A stretch of DNA of 31,263 nt from NCBI GenBank assembly GCA_036398175.1, contig DASWHL010000126.1, positions 1 through 31,263 on the forward strand, in the 5' to 3' direction. Position 1 is the stretch's first letter; every line of letters begins with the position of its first letter. The notes under the pieces are model-generated. The model saw nothing but the letters and a program-made list of their open reading frames with translations, had not been told where the DNA came from and searched no databases. Source of the DNA: JAOTWJ01 sp036398175. GTDB taxonomy: Bacteria; Gemmatimonadota; Gemmatimonadetes; Gemmatimonadales; GWC2-71-9. The position numbers and the translations under genes are program-made. Of this stretch, positions 21,823 to 29,115 are shown in pieces.

Positions 21823-22988
21823 GCCACCGTCACGGGGAAGTCAATCGGGACGTTGAGCAGATAGCCTTTTTCGTTGAACGGCATGGTATCCGGTTGCGTG
21901 GTGCCGGCGGCGTCGGTGGCCCGCGTCTGGAGCGCGTGCGGCCCCGGCACGGCCGCCCACTCGAACTCGAACCGCTGCCACGCGCGCGGGAGCACCGGCG
22001 CCACGATCCGGGCCGGTCGCCAGGTTCCCCCGTCCACGCGCCACTCCACGCGCCGCACCGGCCCATGCGGTGAGTGCGCATATCCGTGCAGCCGCTGGGG
22101 ACCGCGCGCGAGCCGAGCCGGCAGCGGCAGGGCGAGCGCGCTCTTCACCGTGAGTTCCGTGATGGGCCCGCCCTCGGCCGGCGCGTACCGCTCGGCCGGC
22201 CACGCGTCGCCCACCAGGACGTAGGACGTGGTGTTGGTCTTCACCCACTGCGGCTCCCGCGTCACCACGATGCGCGTGAGCCATTTCACGCTGTTGCTCC
22301 CCGCCCAGCCCGGCACCATGCCGCGCACCGGGAACCCGTGGTCGGGCGGCAGCGGCGCGCCGTTCATCGTGAGCGCGAGCAGGGTGTCCGCGTCCACGGC
22401 CTTGGCCAGCGACATGGGGCGGTTGAACCCCGCGTCGTCGGCGCCGAAGAGATTCACGTGAACCGCGCGCTCCTCCACGCCCGCCGCCTCCAGCACGTGA
22501 CCCAGGGAGACGCCGGACCATGCGGCGCACCCCACGGCGCCGGTGCCCCACTGCTCGCCGCTCGCCGCGCGGCCGTAGACCTCCTGGTGGAACCGGCGCC
22601 AGTTGCCCGCGCACTCGATGTACGCGATCACGCTGTGCCCGGGCAGCCGCAACAGGTCGTCGTACGTCAGGTCCAGCGGTTGGCGTACCGCGTCACCCTC
22701 CACCCGCAGCCGGTACGTTTCCCGGGCGACCGTGGGCGTGGGGCCGTGGTTCCGGACGAAGAACCGGTCGGTGGGGGTGAGAAACCCGCGCACGTCCTCG
22801 AGCCGGGTCTCGAGGTTCGTGGGATGCCGGATGAACGGCGTGGGGTCCTTCACCCACACGGGCGACGCCGCCGGCCCGGCCGACGCCGCGGGTGCGCCCT
22901 CCGACCGGCACGCGGCGGCCAGCGCCGTGGCGGCGGTGGCCTGGACGAACGCGCGGCGCGAGAGCCGCGGTCGAAAGCGGAGCGTCAC
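21819..22988 (-). CDS. Sulfite oxidase-family molybdopterin oxidoreductase
   Basis: A 389-residue protein with a Tat-type signal (SRRAF at 10-14, hydrophobic run to AAAC, Cys27 possibly lipidated), so it folds in the cytoplasm and works in the periplasm. The SUOX fold is clear: FFVRNHGPTP near 76-85, YIECAGNWRRF with Cys126 as the molybdenum ligand, GAVGCAAWSGVSL, GMVPGWAGSNSVKWL, then an immunoglobulin-like dimerisation domain in the last 110 residues. Members oxidise sulfite or reduce sulfoxides; the adjacent cytochrome c suggests an oxidising dehydrogenase, but the substrate is not proven. The GTG at 22988 has GAGGA at normal spacing. Confidence 0.88.
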   Translation of the reverse strand: MTLRFRPRLSRRAFVQATAATALAAACRSEGAPAASAGPAASPVWVKDPTPFIRHPTNLETRLEDVRGFLTPTDRFFVRNHGPTPTVARETYRLRVEGDAVRQPLDLTYDDLLRLPGHSVIAYIECAGNWRRFHQEVYGRAASGEQWGTGAVGCAAWSGVSLGHVLEAAGVEERAVHVNLFGADDAGFNRPMSLAKAVDADTLLALTMNGAPLPPDHGFPVRGMVPGWAGSNSVKWLTRIVVTREPQWVKTNTTSYVLVGDAWPAERYAPAEGGPITELTVKSALALPLPARLARGPQRLHGYAHSPHGPVRRVEWRVDGGTWRPARIVAPVLPRAWQRFEFEWAAVPGPHALQTRATDAAGTTQPDTMPFNEKGYLLNVPIDFPVTVA

Positions 22989-23104
22989 GGATCGTCCTCG
23001 CGCTGGGGTCAAGGAAACGCCACACGGAGAAACTCGGGCCCGCGGCCGCGGTCGGCAAGCGGAGCCCGTCTTGCCTGGGCCGCGCCCCTGTCGCAGCATT
23101 CGGC

Positions 23105-23875
23105 ATGCGCCCTTCCACCGAGCGTTCCGCCCGTTGGGCCGCGGGCCTCGCCATTGCGGCGTTCGGCGCCTGGTGCGGCACGCCGGCCGCCGCCGCGCAG
23201 CAGCCGCACGAGGTGGCCGACGGATTCCGGGACAGCGCGCGCGTCGCCTGGCTTGACGTGGGCACCCGCTGCGTCACCGCGCTCCGGACCGGCTTCGTCA
23301 CCCCGGCCGCCGACTCGTCCTGCCGGGTCGTGCATCTCGTGGCGCTCGGCACCGCGGGGGGCGTCGAGTGGCACGCCGCGCGGTACCGCCGCGACGCGGT
23401 GGTCGCCGACTCGGTCGCCGCGGACACGCTGGCGCTGGACGAGCTAGCGCTGTTCGCCCGCGCGCCGGCGGCGCCCGACGCACGCCTGGTGTGGCACCTG
23501 GTGCGCGACCGGGACTTCGAGTTCCTGGATACGCTGCAATGGGTCGGGACGAGCCGTGGCGTCTTTCTCGACCTGCGGATCTGCCTGAACGGCACGGGCG
23601 GGTGCGGCAACGAGTACCTGCGATTCGACGGGGAGCGGTGGCGTGCGGTCACGCAACCGTTCGCCCGGGATCTCCAGGCCCGGCTCCCACCAGACCATCG
23701 GCTCCACAAGGGCCGCCGGCTGGATGTCGCGACGCTGACCGGAATCTGGCCGGTGGCGGCGCCGGGCGACGCGAACTGCTGCCCGTCGCTGGAGCTGCCG
23801 TTCGCCCTGCGCCTCGTGGCCGACGCGCTGGTCCTGCTCGACGCCGGGCCGCTGCGACCTCACCCGGCGCGGTAA
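23105..23875 (+). CDS. Exported protein of unknown function
   Basis: A 256-residue protein with a signal peptide (GLAIAAFGAWCGTPAAAAQ, about residues 14-32). The mature part has mixed hydrophobic and charged strands (GGVEWHAARYRRDAVVADS, RLVWHLVRDRDFEFLD) and several cysteines (VGTRCVTAL, DSSCRV, RICLNGTGGCGNEYL, DANCCPS) that could form disulfides. I recognise no family. The ATG at 23105 lacks a good ribosome binding site, but earlier in-frame codons overlap the molybdoenzyme gene's upstream region. It is divergent from the molybdoenzyme gene; two repeat elements follow its stop. Confidence 0.68.
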   Translation: MRPSTERSARWAAGLAIAAFGAWCGTPAAAAQQPHEVADGFRDSARVAWLDVGTRCVTALRTGFVTPAADSSCRVVHLVALGTAGGVEWHAARYRRDAVVADSVAADTLALDELALFARAPAAPDARLVWHLVRDRDFEFLDTLQWVGTSRGVFLDLRICLNGTGGCGNEYLRFDGERWRAVTQPFARDLQARLPPDHRLHKGRRLDVATLTGIWPVAAPGDANCCPSLELPFALRLVADALVLLDAGPLRPHPAR

Positions 23876-23889
23876 CGTCTCCGGGAGTG

Positions 23890-23939
23890 GTGGATCCTGC
23901 TGAAGCAGGCCCTCGGCCGTTATCCGTCGCCAAGGCGAC
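23890..23939. repeat. Palindromic element, copy 5 (left half)
   Basis: GTGGATCC, CCTGCTGAAGCAGG hairpin (paired C-to-T and G-to-A changes keep the stem), CCCTCGGCCG arm and GTCGCCAAGGCGAC hairpin. It is followed after 9 bp by a complete copy. Confidence 0.9.
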
Positions 23940-23948
23940 GGCCTCCGA

Positions 23949-24053
23949 GTGGATCCTGCTGAAGCAGGCCCTCGGCCGCTATCTGTCGCCGAGGCGACGG
24001 GATCGCGCGCCCGTCTCACGGGCAGATCGTGGCCGAGGACCCGCTTCAGCGGG
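23949..24053. repeat. Palindromic element, copy 6 (complete, 105 bp)
   Basis: Same length as copy 4. Left CCTGCTGAAGCAGG hairpin, CCCTCGGCCGCTATCT arm, hairpin B GTCGCCGAGGCGAC, hairpin C GCCCGTCTCACGGGC, AGATCGTGGCCGAGGA arm and right CCCGCTTCAGCGGG hairpin. The right GGATCCAC tip has been lost. It sits in tandem with copy 5, downstream of two convergent genes. Confidence 0.92.
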
Positions 24054-24083
24054 CTTCAGGGCGCCAAGGACCCGCCAGCGAGC

Positions 24084-25559
24084 TCAAGGGCGCTCGACCA
24101 CCGCCACCCGCCCATCCGCCTGGGCCACCAGTAATTGCGAGCCGCGCACGGCGAGTCCAACGGGACGCTCGAGCCCGGGCACGGCGTACGCCCCGCGCAC
24201 CGTCTGGTGGCGCAGGTCAATCACCAGCAGCGTCGAGTACGCCGCGCTGACGGCGTAGAGCAAGCCGTCCGCCACCGCCGCTCCGGTCACGATGTACTCC
24301 GCGGGCGACCGATCCAGGCCGCTCGGCGCGAGACCGGGGCCCAGGCGCGGCACGAACTCCGAGGCGAGCAGGAAATCCGCGCGCGCGAACCGCGACACGA
24401 CCAGCCGCTGGTGCCGCGGGCTGGGCACGGTCACGGTGATCAGTTCCTCGGCCGCGGGATCGTAGGCCAGCGCCAGGACGTACATCTGCCGGGCCCGCAC
24501 GGTCGCGAACCGCGACCGCCGCAGCTCGGTGACGCCGCCGTCGGTGGCCAGGAAATGCCGCCACTCGCGCCGCGCGTCGGCCCGGGGACCGGGCCGCAGC
24601 AGCACGTAGCTCTTGTTCGTGGTCAGCAGCGCCAGCGTGTCGCCGAGGAACGCGGCCCCCGCGAGCGGCGACAGATCAATGCTGAACCCGGCATCGAGCA
24701 CCACGTGGTGCACGACGCGCGAGAGCGTACTGTCCAGCAGGTAGACGCCGTGACGGTCGGTGACCGCGAGGGCTCTCGCCTCCCGGCCGCCGTCCGCCGC
24801 CGACAAGGCGAGATCCGTGAGGTGCCCGTCCAGCTGCACCCCGATCCGCTCCCAGCTCGACACCGGCAGCGACGGCAGGTCCGCCAGCGGCCCGTGCGCG
24901 GGATCCGGGTCCACCGCGCCGGGGTCCGGCTCGGGGATGGTCCACGAGCCGCGCAGGGAGATGCGTCCTTCCAGCTCCTCCGTCATCCAGACCCAGCGCC
25001 GGGGATCGAGGGAGAGTCGGATCGGATCCGCCTGGCCAATGAAGGGCGGCGGGCCGGTGGAAACGAACGCCTGCACGGCGTTCGCCCCCACCGCCGCGAG
25101 GAACAGCCCCATGGCCACACGGCCCACACGGCCCAGGTCCCGCACGCCTGTCGCCACCGCGCCCTCGCGCAGGAGCAGGAGCAGCACGCCGATCACCGCC
25201 AGCACGATCCAGTGGATGACCCACGCCCAGACGTACGTGTGGACGCCGAAGATGGGGGCGCTGAAGCCCTGGCCCACGTCGCGCGCCAGGTGCAGGGCCG
25301 AGTGGCGGAGCGCCATGAACACGCCCCAGGTGCCGAGCAGTACCGCCGTGCCGAGGTAGCGGGGTCGCGGTCCGTAGCGCACCACGAAGAGCCCGACGAG
25401 CGCGATCAGCACCATCGAGGTGCGCTGCGACCAGCACAGGATGCAGGGCGAGTCGCCGTGCAGGAATCCCAGCGCGAGCGCCCCACCCACCGGGACGGCG
25501 ATGAGGACGATCACGACCCACGCGAGCACGGCGCGGAGCCGGTCCTCGGAGAGCGGCAT
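24084..25559 (-). CDS. DsbB-like membrane domain fused to a propeller-like domain
   Basis: A 491-residue protein. Residues 1-160 are a four-helix DsbB-like domain with the active pair Cys39/Cys42 in PCILCWSQR; Arg46 matches the quinone-site arginine of DsbB. DsbB reoxidises the thiol oxidase DsbA and passes electrons to quinone. The second, periplasmic cysteine pair of classical DsbB is absent: no other cysteine occurs in the protein. After a further helix (about 150-170), some 300 periplasmic residues form repeated beta-strand units (LAVTDRHGVYLLDS, LLYAVSAAYSTLLVIDL, GLAVRGSQLLVAQADGR), like a beta-propeller. The ATG at 25559 overlaps the stop of the preceding small gene in TGATG. Confidence 0.82.
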   Translation of the reverse strand: MPLSEDRLRAVLAWVVIVLIAVPVGGALALGFLHGDSPCILCWSQRTSMVLIALVGLFVVRYGPRPRYLGTAVLLGTWGVFMALRHSALHLARDVGQGFSAPIFGVHTYVWAWVIHWIVLAVIGVLLLLLREGAVATGVRDLGRVGRVAMGLFLAAVGANAVQAFVSTGPPPFIGQADPIRLSLDPRRWVWMTEELEGRISLRGSWTIPEPDPGAVDPDPAHGPLADLPSLPVSSWERIGVQLDGHLTDLALSAADGGREARALAVTDRHGVYLLDSTLSRVVHHVVLDAGFSIDLSPLAGAAFLGDTLALLTTNKSYVLLRPGPRADARREWRHFLATDGGVTELRRSRFATVRARQMYVLALAYDPAAEELITVTVPSPRHQRLVVSRFARADFLLASEFVPRLGPGLAPSGLDRSPAEYIVTGAAVADGLLYAVSAAYSTLLVIDLRHQTVRGAYAVPGLERPVGLAVRGSQLLVAQADGRVAVVERP

Positions 25560-25726
25560 CACAGGTTCACCCCCGGCACGAACGACGTGTGGGTGCCGAT
25601 GAGGAACAGCAGCATCATGAGGAGACAGCTCACCACGAGCAGCCGGAACGCGAGCCGCTCGCGCTCGGGCCGCCGCCACACCAGCCACCCGGCCCAGAGA
25701 ATGAGGACGAACGTGAGGAATTCCAT
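25559..25726 (-). CDS. 55-residue membrane protein upstream of the DsbB-like gene (DUF5993-like)
   Basis: Below common length cut-offs but convincing: 55 residues with two hydrophobic helices (MEFLTFVLILWAGWLVW, then FRLLVVSCLLMMLLFLIG) joined by a basic RRPERER loop, ending FVPGVNL. The stop codon overlaps the DsbB-like ATG in TGATG, so the two are translated together. Small two-helix proteins of the DUF5993 type are, as I recall, found next to dsbB genes; the match in length, topology and position supports that, but I cannot verify the family. A partner that stabilises or tunes the DsbB-like protein is an inference. Confidence 0.72.
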   Translation of the reverse strand: MEFLTFVLILWAGWLVWRRPERERLAFRLLVVSCLLMMLLFLIGTHTSFVPGVNL

Positions 25727-25778
25727 GGCCGGAACGATGGTTTGCCGGACCGGGGGGCTGCAAGGGGAGGCGGAGGCG

Positions 25779-25811
25779 GTGGATCCCGCCGAAGCGGGCC
25801 CGCGGCCGCCA
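25779..25811. repeat. Palindromic element, copy 7 (left arm only)
   Basis: GTGGATCC followed by CCCGCCGAAGCGGG and CCCGCGGCCGCC. Hairpin A has one mismatch and hairpins B and C are missing. It lies between the 55-residue gene and the VapBC promoter. Confidence 0.78.
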
Positions 25812-25828
25812 CCGGTTGGACCACGTAA

Positions 25829-25863
25829 TTGCGATATATGCGTTCAGTAGTAATATATATGTC
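25829..25863 (+). promoter_or_regulatory. AT-rich VapBC promoter/operator, probably leaderless
   Basis: TTGCGA (25829-25834), a 16-bp spacer, then TAATAT (25851-25856), only seven bases before the ATG at 25864. There is no ribosome binding site. ATATAT at 25834-25839 and ATATATAT at 25853-25860 lie about two helical turns apart, suitable for a ribbon-helix-helix repressor. This is the most AT-rich patch in the window. Confidence 0.55.
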
Positions 25864-26103
25864 ATGCGCCGGACCACCGTCTTCCTCGAGGACAGCCTGC
25901 TCAAACGCGCCCGCCAGTACGCGCGGCGTGAGGGCAAGAGCTTTGCGCAGGTGGTCCGGGAGGCCATCGCGACGTATCTCGTCCGCGGCCGCGAGCAGGG
26001 AACCGCGACCGGGCTGCCCTCCTTTGCCGGCCGGTTCTCGCGCGGAGACACGGACACGTCGGCGCGCGTGGACGAGCTGCTGTGGAAGGACCCGCACGCC
26101 TGA
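25864..26103 (+). CDS. vapB: VapB-type ribbon-helix-helix antitoxin
   Basis: A 79-residue protein. Residues 2-42 form a ribbon-helix-helix DNA-binding unit: strand RRTTVFLED, helix SLLKRARQYARREG, helix SFAQVVREAIATYL. The tail (SRGDTDTSARVDELLW) would block the toxin's active site. RHH antitoxins repress their own operon through operator repeats, and suitable AT repeats lie just upstream. The ATG at 25864 is the start; an earlier in-frame ATG at 25816 lies in repeat and promoter sequence. It overlaps the toxin start by 22 nt. Confidence 0.88.
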   Translation: MRRTTVFLEDSLLKRARQYARREGKSFAQVVREAIATYLVRGREQGTATGLPSFAGRFSRGDTDTSARVDELLWKDPHA

Positions 26104-26513
26104 CGGTCCTCGCCGACACCGGAGCCCTGTACGCGCTGGCCGAGCGCGCGGACGCGTGGCACACGCGAATCGTCGCCTGGTGGACGGCCGCCGCGCGCGA
26201 CATTGCCGTCCCGGTCACGGTGGTACCGGAGGTGACGTACCTCCTTGGCCGGCGGCTCGGCGCGAGCGCCGAGGAGGCGTTCGTTCGGGCACTGGCGCAC
26301 GGGGAACTGCGGGTCGAGTCCCTGGTGGACGCCGACTGGAGCCGCGCGGCGGACCTGATGGTCGCGTACGCGGATCTGCCGCTCGGGTTCGTGGACGCCT
26401 CGATCGTGGCCATGGCCGAGCGCCTGGGGGTCACCAGCATCCTCACCACCGACCGGCGCCATTTCGGGGTGGTCCGGCCGCGCCATGCGGAGAGCCTCAC
26501 GCTGGTGCCGTAG
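26082..26513 (+). CDS. vapC: VapC-type PIN-domain ribonuclease toxin
   Basis: A 143-residue PIN-domain protein with the conserved acidic set: Asp12 (VLADTGALYAL), Glu50 (VVPEVTYLL), Asp105 (GFVDASIVAMAE) and Asp124 (LTTDRRHF), which bind the metal that cleaves RNA. VapC toxins usually cut tRNA or rRNA; the target here is unknown. The GTG at 26082 gives a complete N terminus and overlaps the antitoxin by 22 nt, so translation is coupled. All catalytic positions are intact, so the module appears functional. Confidence 0.88.
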   Translation: MEGPARLTVLADTGALYALAERADAWHTRIVAWWTAAARDIAVPVTVVPEVTYLLGRRLGASAEEAFVRALAHGELRVESLVDADWSRAADLMVAYADLPLGFVDASIVAMAERLGVTSILTTDRRHFGVVRPRHAESLTLVP

Positions 26514-26610
26514 ACGGCTGATGTTCGGTGGCCACGAGCAGGGCCGGACCTGAAGACGAGGCCTCCGGGGTATTGTTGACGGGACCCGAGCCGCGGAATA
26601 CCCGGAACGC

Positions 26611-27225
26611 ATGGACCACCGAACGTCTCCTCAGGGATTGGAAGCCGACCCCCGCCTTCGCGCGCGTCTGGCCGCGCTATGCGACGAGGGCTGGGAGATC
26701 TGGTGCCGCTTCGACACCGAGGTCCGCGGGCGGGGGTGGCACCCCTTCGTGGCCGCGGACTACGGGTCCGTGCTGGAGACGCTGCTGACGCTGCGGGCCC
26801 CGGGCCTGCGGTTCCTGGAGTGGGGATCGGCGCCCGGCGTCATCACGATCATGGCCGATCTCCTGGGCTTCGAGGCCTATGGCATCGAGCTGGATCCGGA
26901 CCTGGTCCGCATGGCGCGCGACCTCGCGGCCCGCTACGACTCCCGCGCGCGCTTTGCGACCGGCAGTTTCCTGCCGGGCGGCTACGAATGGAAGCCGCGC
27001 TCCGGTGACGGCCGGCTCGGCACCATCGGCCACGGTGCGCCCGGGTACGCCGAGCTGGGGCACCCGCTGGAGGACTTCGACCTCGTGTTCGCGTTTCCCT
27101 GGAGCGGCGAGGAGCCGATGATGCACGACGTGATGCAGCGCTACGGCGGCCGCCACGCCCGCCTGCTTCTCTACGGCGCCTCGGAGGGGATGCAGATCTT
27201 CCGCGGCGGCCGGCCCGAGCCCTGA
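26611..27225 (+). CDS. Class I SAM-dependent methyltransferase-like protein
   Basis: A 204-residue cytoplasmic protein. The cofactor-binding motif I is FLEWGSAPGVITI at 68-80, followed by the acidic motif GIELDPDLVRMA near 90-101. Downstream, DFDLVFAFPWSGEEPMM occupies the place of motif IV, with the PW pair near the catalytic pocket. It lacks marks that would name a substrate. A WHPFVAADYGSV segment before motif I is typical of some uncharacterised members. The 3' third (27071-27199) is duplicated in decayed form at 29132-29259. Confidence 0.75.
   Translation: MDHRTSPQGLEADPRLRARLAALCDEGWEIWCRFDTEVRGRGWHPFVAADYGSVLETLLTLRAPGLRFLEWGSAPGVITIMADLLGFEAYGIELDPDLVRMARDLAARYDSRARFATGSFLPGGYEWKPRSGDGRLGTIGHGAPGYAELGHPLEDFDLVFAFPWSGEEPMMHDVMQRYGGRHARLLLYGASEGMQIFRGGRPEP
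27071..27199 (+). repeat. Parent copy of a duplicated methyltransferase segment
   Basis: 129 bp inside the methyltransferase gene that recur at 29132-29259 in the same orientation, with about 16 differences and at least one single-base indel by eye. Confidence 0.85.
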
Positions 27226-27257
27226 CCTGCCACCCCTCCACAACTCTGCGCTCCCAT

Positions 27258-28061
27258 TCAGTTCCCCGGCAGCCACGCCACGATCCGCAACGGCCCTCCG
27301 CTCCCTCCCGCGATCTTCATCGGCAGCGCCACCACCAACGCCCCACTGGCTGGGAGCCGCTCGAGGTTGGCGACGTTCTCGAAGCCCGGGATGTTGGCCT
27401 CGTACAACGCGACATGGCTTTCGAAGGTCGTGGACTGCCCGTAGTCAATGCTCGGCGTGTCTATGCCGACAGCATCCACCGCCCGCTCGGCCACCAGCCA
27501 GCGCGCCGCCTCGGGATCCAGCCCCGGGAAATGGAGCAGCGGCACGGCCGCGGCGCCCGTCACGTCCGTGCCGAGGTACCGCGCGCGGTCGCCGTAGAAC
27601 GCCCCCCACCCGGTCCTGAGCAGGAGGATGGCCCCGTCCGGAATCCGGCCATGCTCGGCTTCCCAGCCTTCGAGGTCGCCCATTCCGATCAGATAGTCGG
27701 GTGACGCGCGCGCCGAGACGTCCACCACCACCGCGGGGCCGATGAGGCGATCCAGCGGGATCGCGTCGGCCGTGTGCCGGCCCTCGGCAAAGTGGATGGG
27801 CGCGTCGAGGTGCGTCCCGCCGTGCTCCGCGGCCGCGAAGTTGTTCGCGGCGTAGAACCAGCCGCCCTCGGTGGGCCCGTATGCCAGCGGCTCGAGCGTG
27901 AAGCCGTCGGCCGTGGGCCAGTAGACGCTCTCCGACGAAAACGCATGGGTCAGGTCCACCCACGACCCGGCCCGGCCGTCGAAGACCGCGCTGATGTCGG
28001 GGCCGGCGGCGCAGCCGCCAAGGAACAGCACCAGACAACCGGTTCGCGCAAGTATGATCAT
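27258..28061 (-). CDS. Cyclase-family (kynurenine formamidase-like) lipoprotein
   Basis: A 267-residue lipoprotein: hydrophobic signal ending LGGC, Cys17 as anchor. The mature part is a cyclase/formamidase domain with DLTHAFSSESVYWP at 36-49 and the metal-binding HGGTHLDAPIHF at 80-91, plus VGIDTPSIDYG near 200. Members hydrolyse N-formylkynurenine or close lactam and lactone rings; an exported lipid-anchored form is less usual and its substrate is unknown. The ATG at 28061 has AAGGA five bases before it and gives the signal peptide. A second ATG at 28172 has a better AAGGAG site but would hide the signal behind 37 residues. Confidence 0.82.
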   Translation of the reverse strand: MIILARTGCLVLFLGGCAAGPDISAVFDGRAGSWVDLTHAFSSESVYWPTADGFTLEPLAYGPTEGGWFYAANNFAAAEHGGTHLDAPIHFAEGRHTADAIPLDRLIGPAVVVDVSARASPDYLIGMGDLEGWEAEHGRIPDGAILLLRTGWGAFYGDRARYLGTDVTGAAAVPLLHFPGLDPEAARWLVAERAVDAVGIDTPSIDYGQSTTFESHVALYEANIPGFENVANLERLPASGALVVALPMKIAGGSGGPLRIVAWLPGN

Positions 28062-28327
28062 GGGGTCCTTCCCGGCAGGGGCGGTGCAGTGGAACCACGC
28101 ATGGTGCTTCGTGCCACGATCCTGCCCGCCGGGTCGCGGAAGTGCAAGGTCATTGTCACAAATCGCCCCCATCCTGTGTCTCCTTTGTCAGAGATCCCGG
28201 ACGGCCGCAGGGGGGCCAGCGGCCCAAGGGGTAGACACCGATCCGCCGGTCGTTTCCAGCTCCTCCACGCAGGGGCAAGCGCCCGACGCGTCCCGCCCTT
28301 CGGGTCAGCGATCCCGGGTCTATCCGC

Positions 28328-28801
28328 TCATCGGCGCGTTACCGTCACCGGATCCCCGGCCGGAACTGGCCCGCGGCAACGGCTCTTCCGGGGCGTGTAC
28401 AGAGCCAGGGACGCCGCCTCGCCCGGGGCGCATTCCTCCTCGCACGTCTCGAAGGGCTCGAGCACGTCGCTGTCACTGATGTTGGACAGGCCTCCGCCGA
28501 ACCGGTTGCAGATCCGCACGCCGACGCAGTCGAGGATGCAGGCCTGCTGGCTCTCGGTGTAGGTCGTGATGCGCTCGGCCTCCTGGAGCTGCGACGCGGT
28601 CCATTCGGACACCAGTTCCGCGGGGCAGGCCTCGATCTGTTCCTGTGTCGCCGAGACGCCGGGACACGCCGCGGCCGCCTCGCACACCCGGGCCAGGAAC
28701 GCGTCCACGTCCTCGATCTTCCCGCTCGGACCGCCGTCCCCGCACCCGGTCACGAGGATGGCGACGAGGAAGGGGCTTAGCCGCGTGAGGTCAGCACACA
28801 T
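28328..28801 (-). CDS. Cysteine-rich putative lipoprotein
   Basis: A 157-residue protein with a lipoprotein signal (LSPFLVAILVTGC, Cys20). The mature part has eight or more cysteines in a regular pattern (ARVCEAAAACPG, EACPAELV, QQACILDCVGVRICNRF, FETCEEECAPGE), suggesting a disulfide-bonded helical bundle like small cysteine-rich lipoproteins of myxobacteria; I cannot name a family. GAGGAA precedes the ATG at 28801. It follows the 49-residue lipoprotein gene by 41 nt, so they probably form one transcript. Confidence 0.72.
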   Translation of the reverse strand: MCADLTRLSPFLVAILVTGCGDGGPSGKIEDVDAFLARVCEAAAACPGVSATQEQIEACPAELVSEWTASQLQEAERITTYTESQQACILDCVGVRICNRFGGGLSNISDSDVLEPFETCEEECAPGEAASLALYTPRKSRCRGPVPAGDPVTVTRR

Positions 28802-28842
28802 AGAACCGTTCCTCTCTCGGCACACGCGCCGAGGTCCAGGTG

Positions 28843-28992
28843 TCAGGAGCGCTTGCGCAGCTCGAGCACGTTGCCGTTTTCATCGGTGAGCGTCATGGCA
28901 TTGCCGTCCCCCGAGCCCGCGAACGCGTCGCTGCAGGCCACGACGACTCCCCCAAGCATGGCGATGCCGACCAGGAGGTCACGCGTGCGCAT
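28843..28992 (-). CDS. Small putative lipoprotein (49 aa)
   Basis: A 49-residue protein starting MRTRDLLVGIAMLGGVVVAC, a plausible lipoprotein signal with Cys20. The mature peptide is only about 29 residues (TLTDENGNVLELRKRS end). The frame is open further upstream but those residues look non-coding. The ribosome binding site is unclear: a run of G lies before the ATG. Its position just ahead of the cysteine-rich lipoprotein gene supports it as real. Confidence 0.5.
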   Translation of the reverse strand: MRTRDLLVGIAMLGGVVVACSDAFAGSGDGNAMTLTDENGNVLELRKRS

Positions 28993-29115
28993 CAGGTACC
29001 CCCCCCGTTCGGTTGGAAACACCCGTCTCGGTCTTCCGGGCGGCGGTTTCCCCGACGCGAGCATGTGGGTGTCGGCGTCAAGAGAACGTCAAGGGGGCGC
29101 CTACGGCCGCCGGTC

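Noticed and set aside
12238..25811. CRISPR array interpretation of the repeated palindromes
   Set aside because: Copies are far apart, lack regular spacers, and have the structure of dispersed palindromic elements; no cas genes are present apart from a Cas4-like domain in a DUF2779 protein.
26524..26627. Inverted TTCGGTGG / CCACCGAA pair flanking the methyltransferase start
   Set aside because: One arm is inside coding sequence and the distance of about 90 bp makes an operator or hairpin role doubtful.
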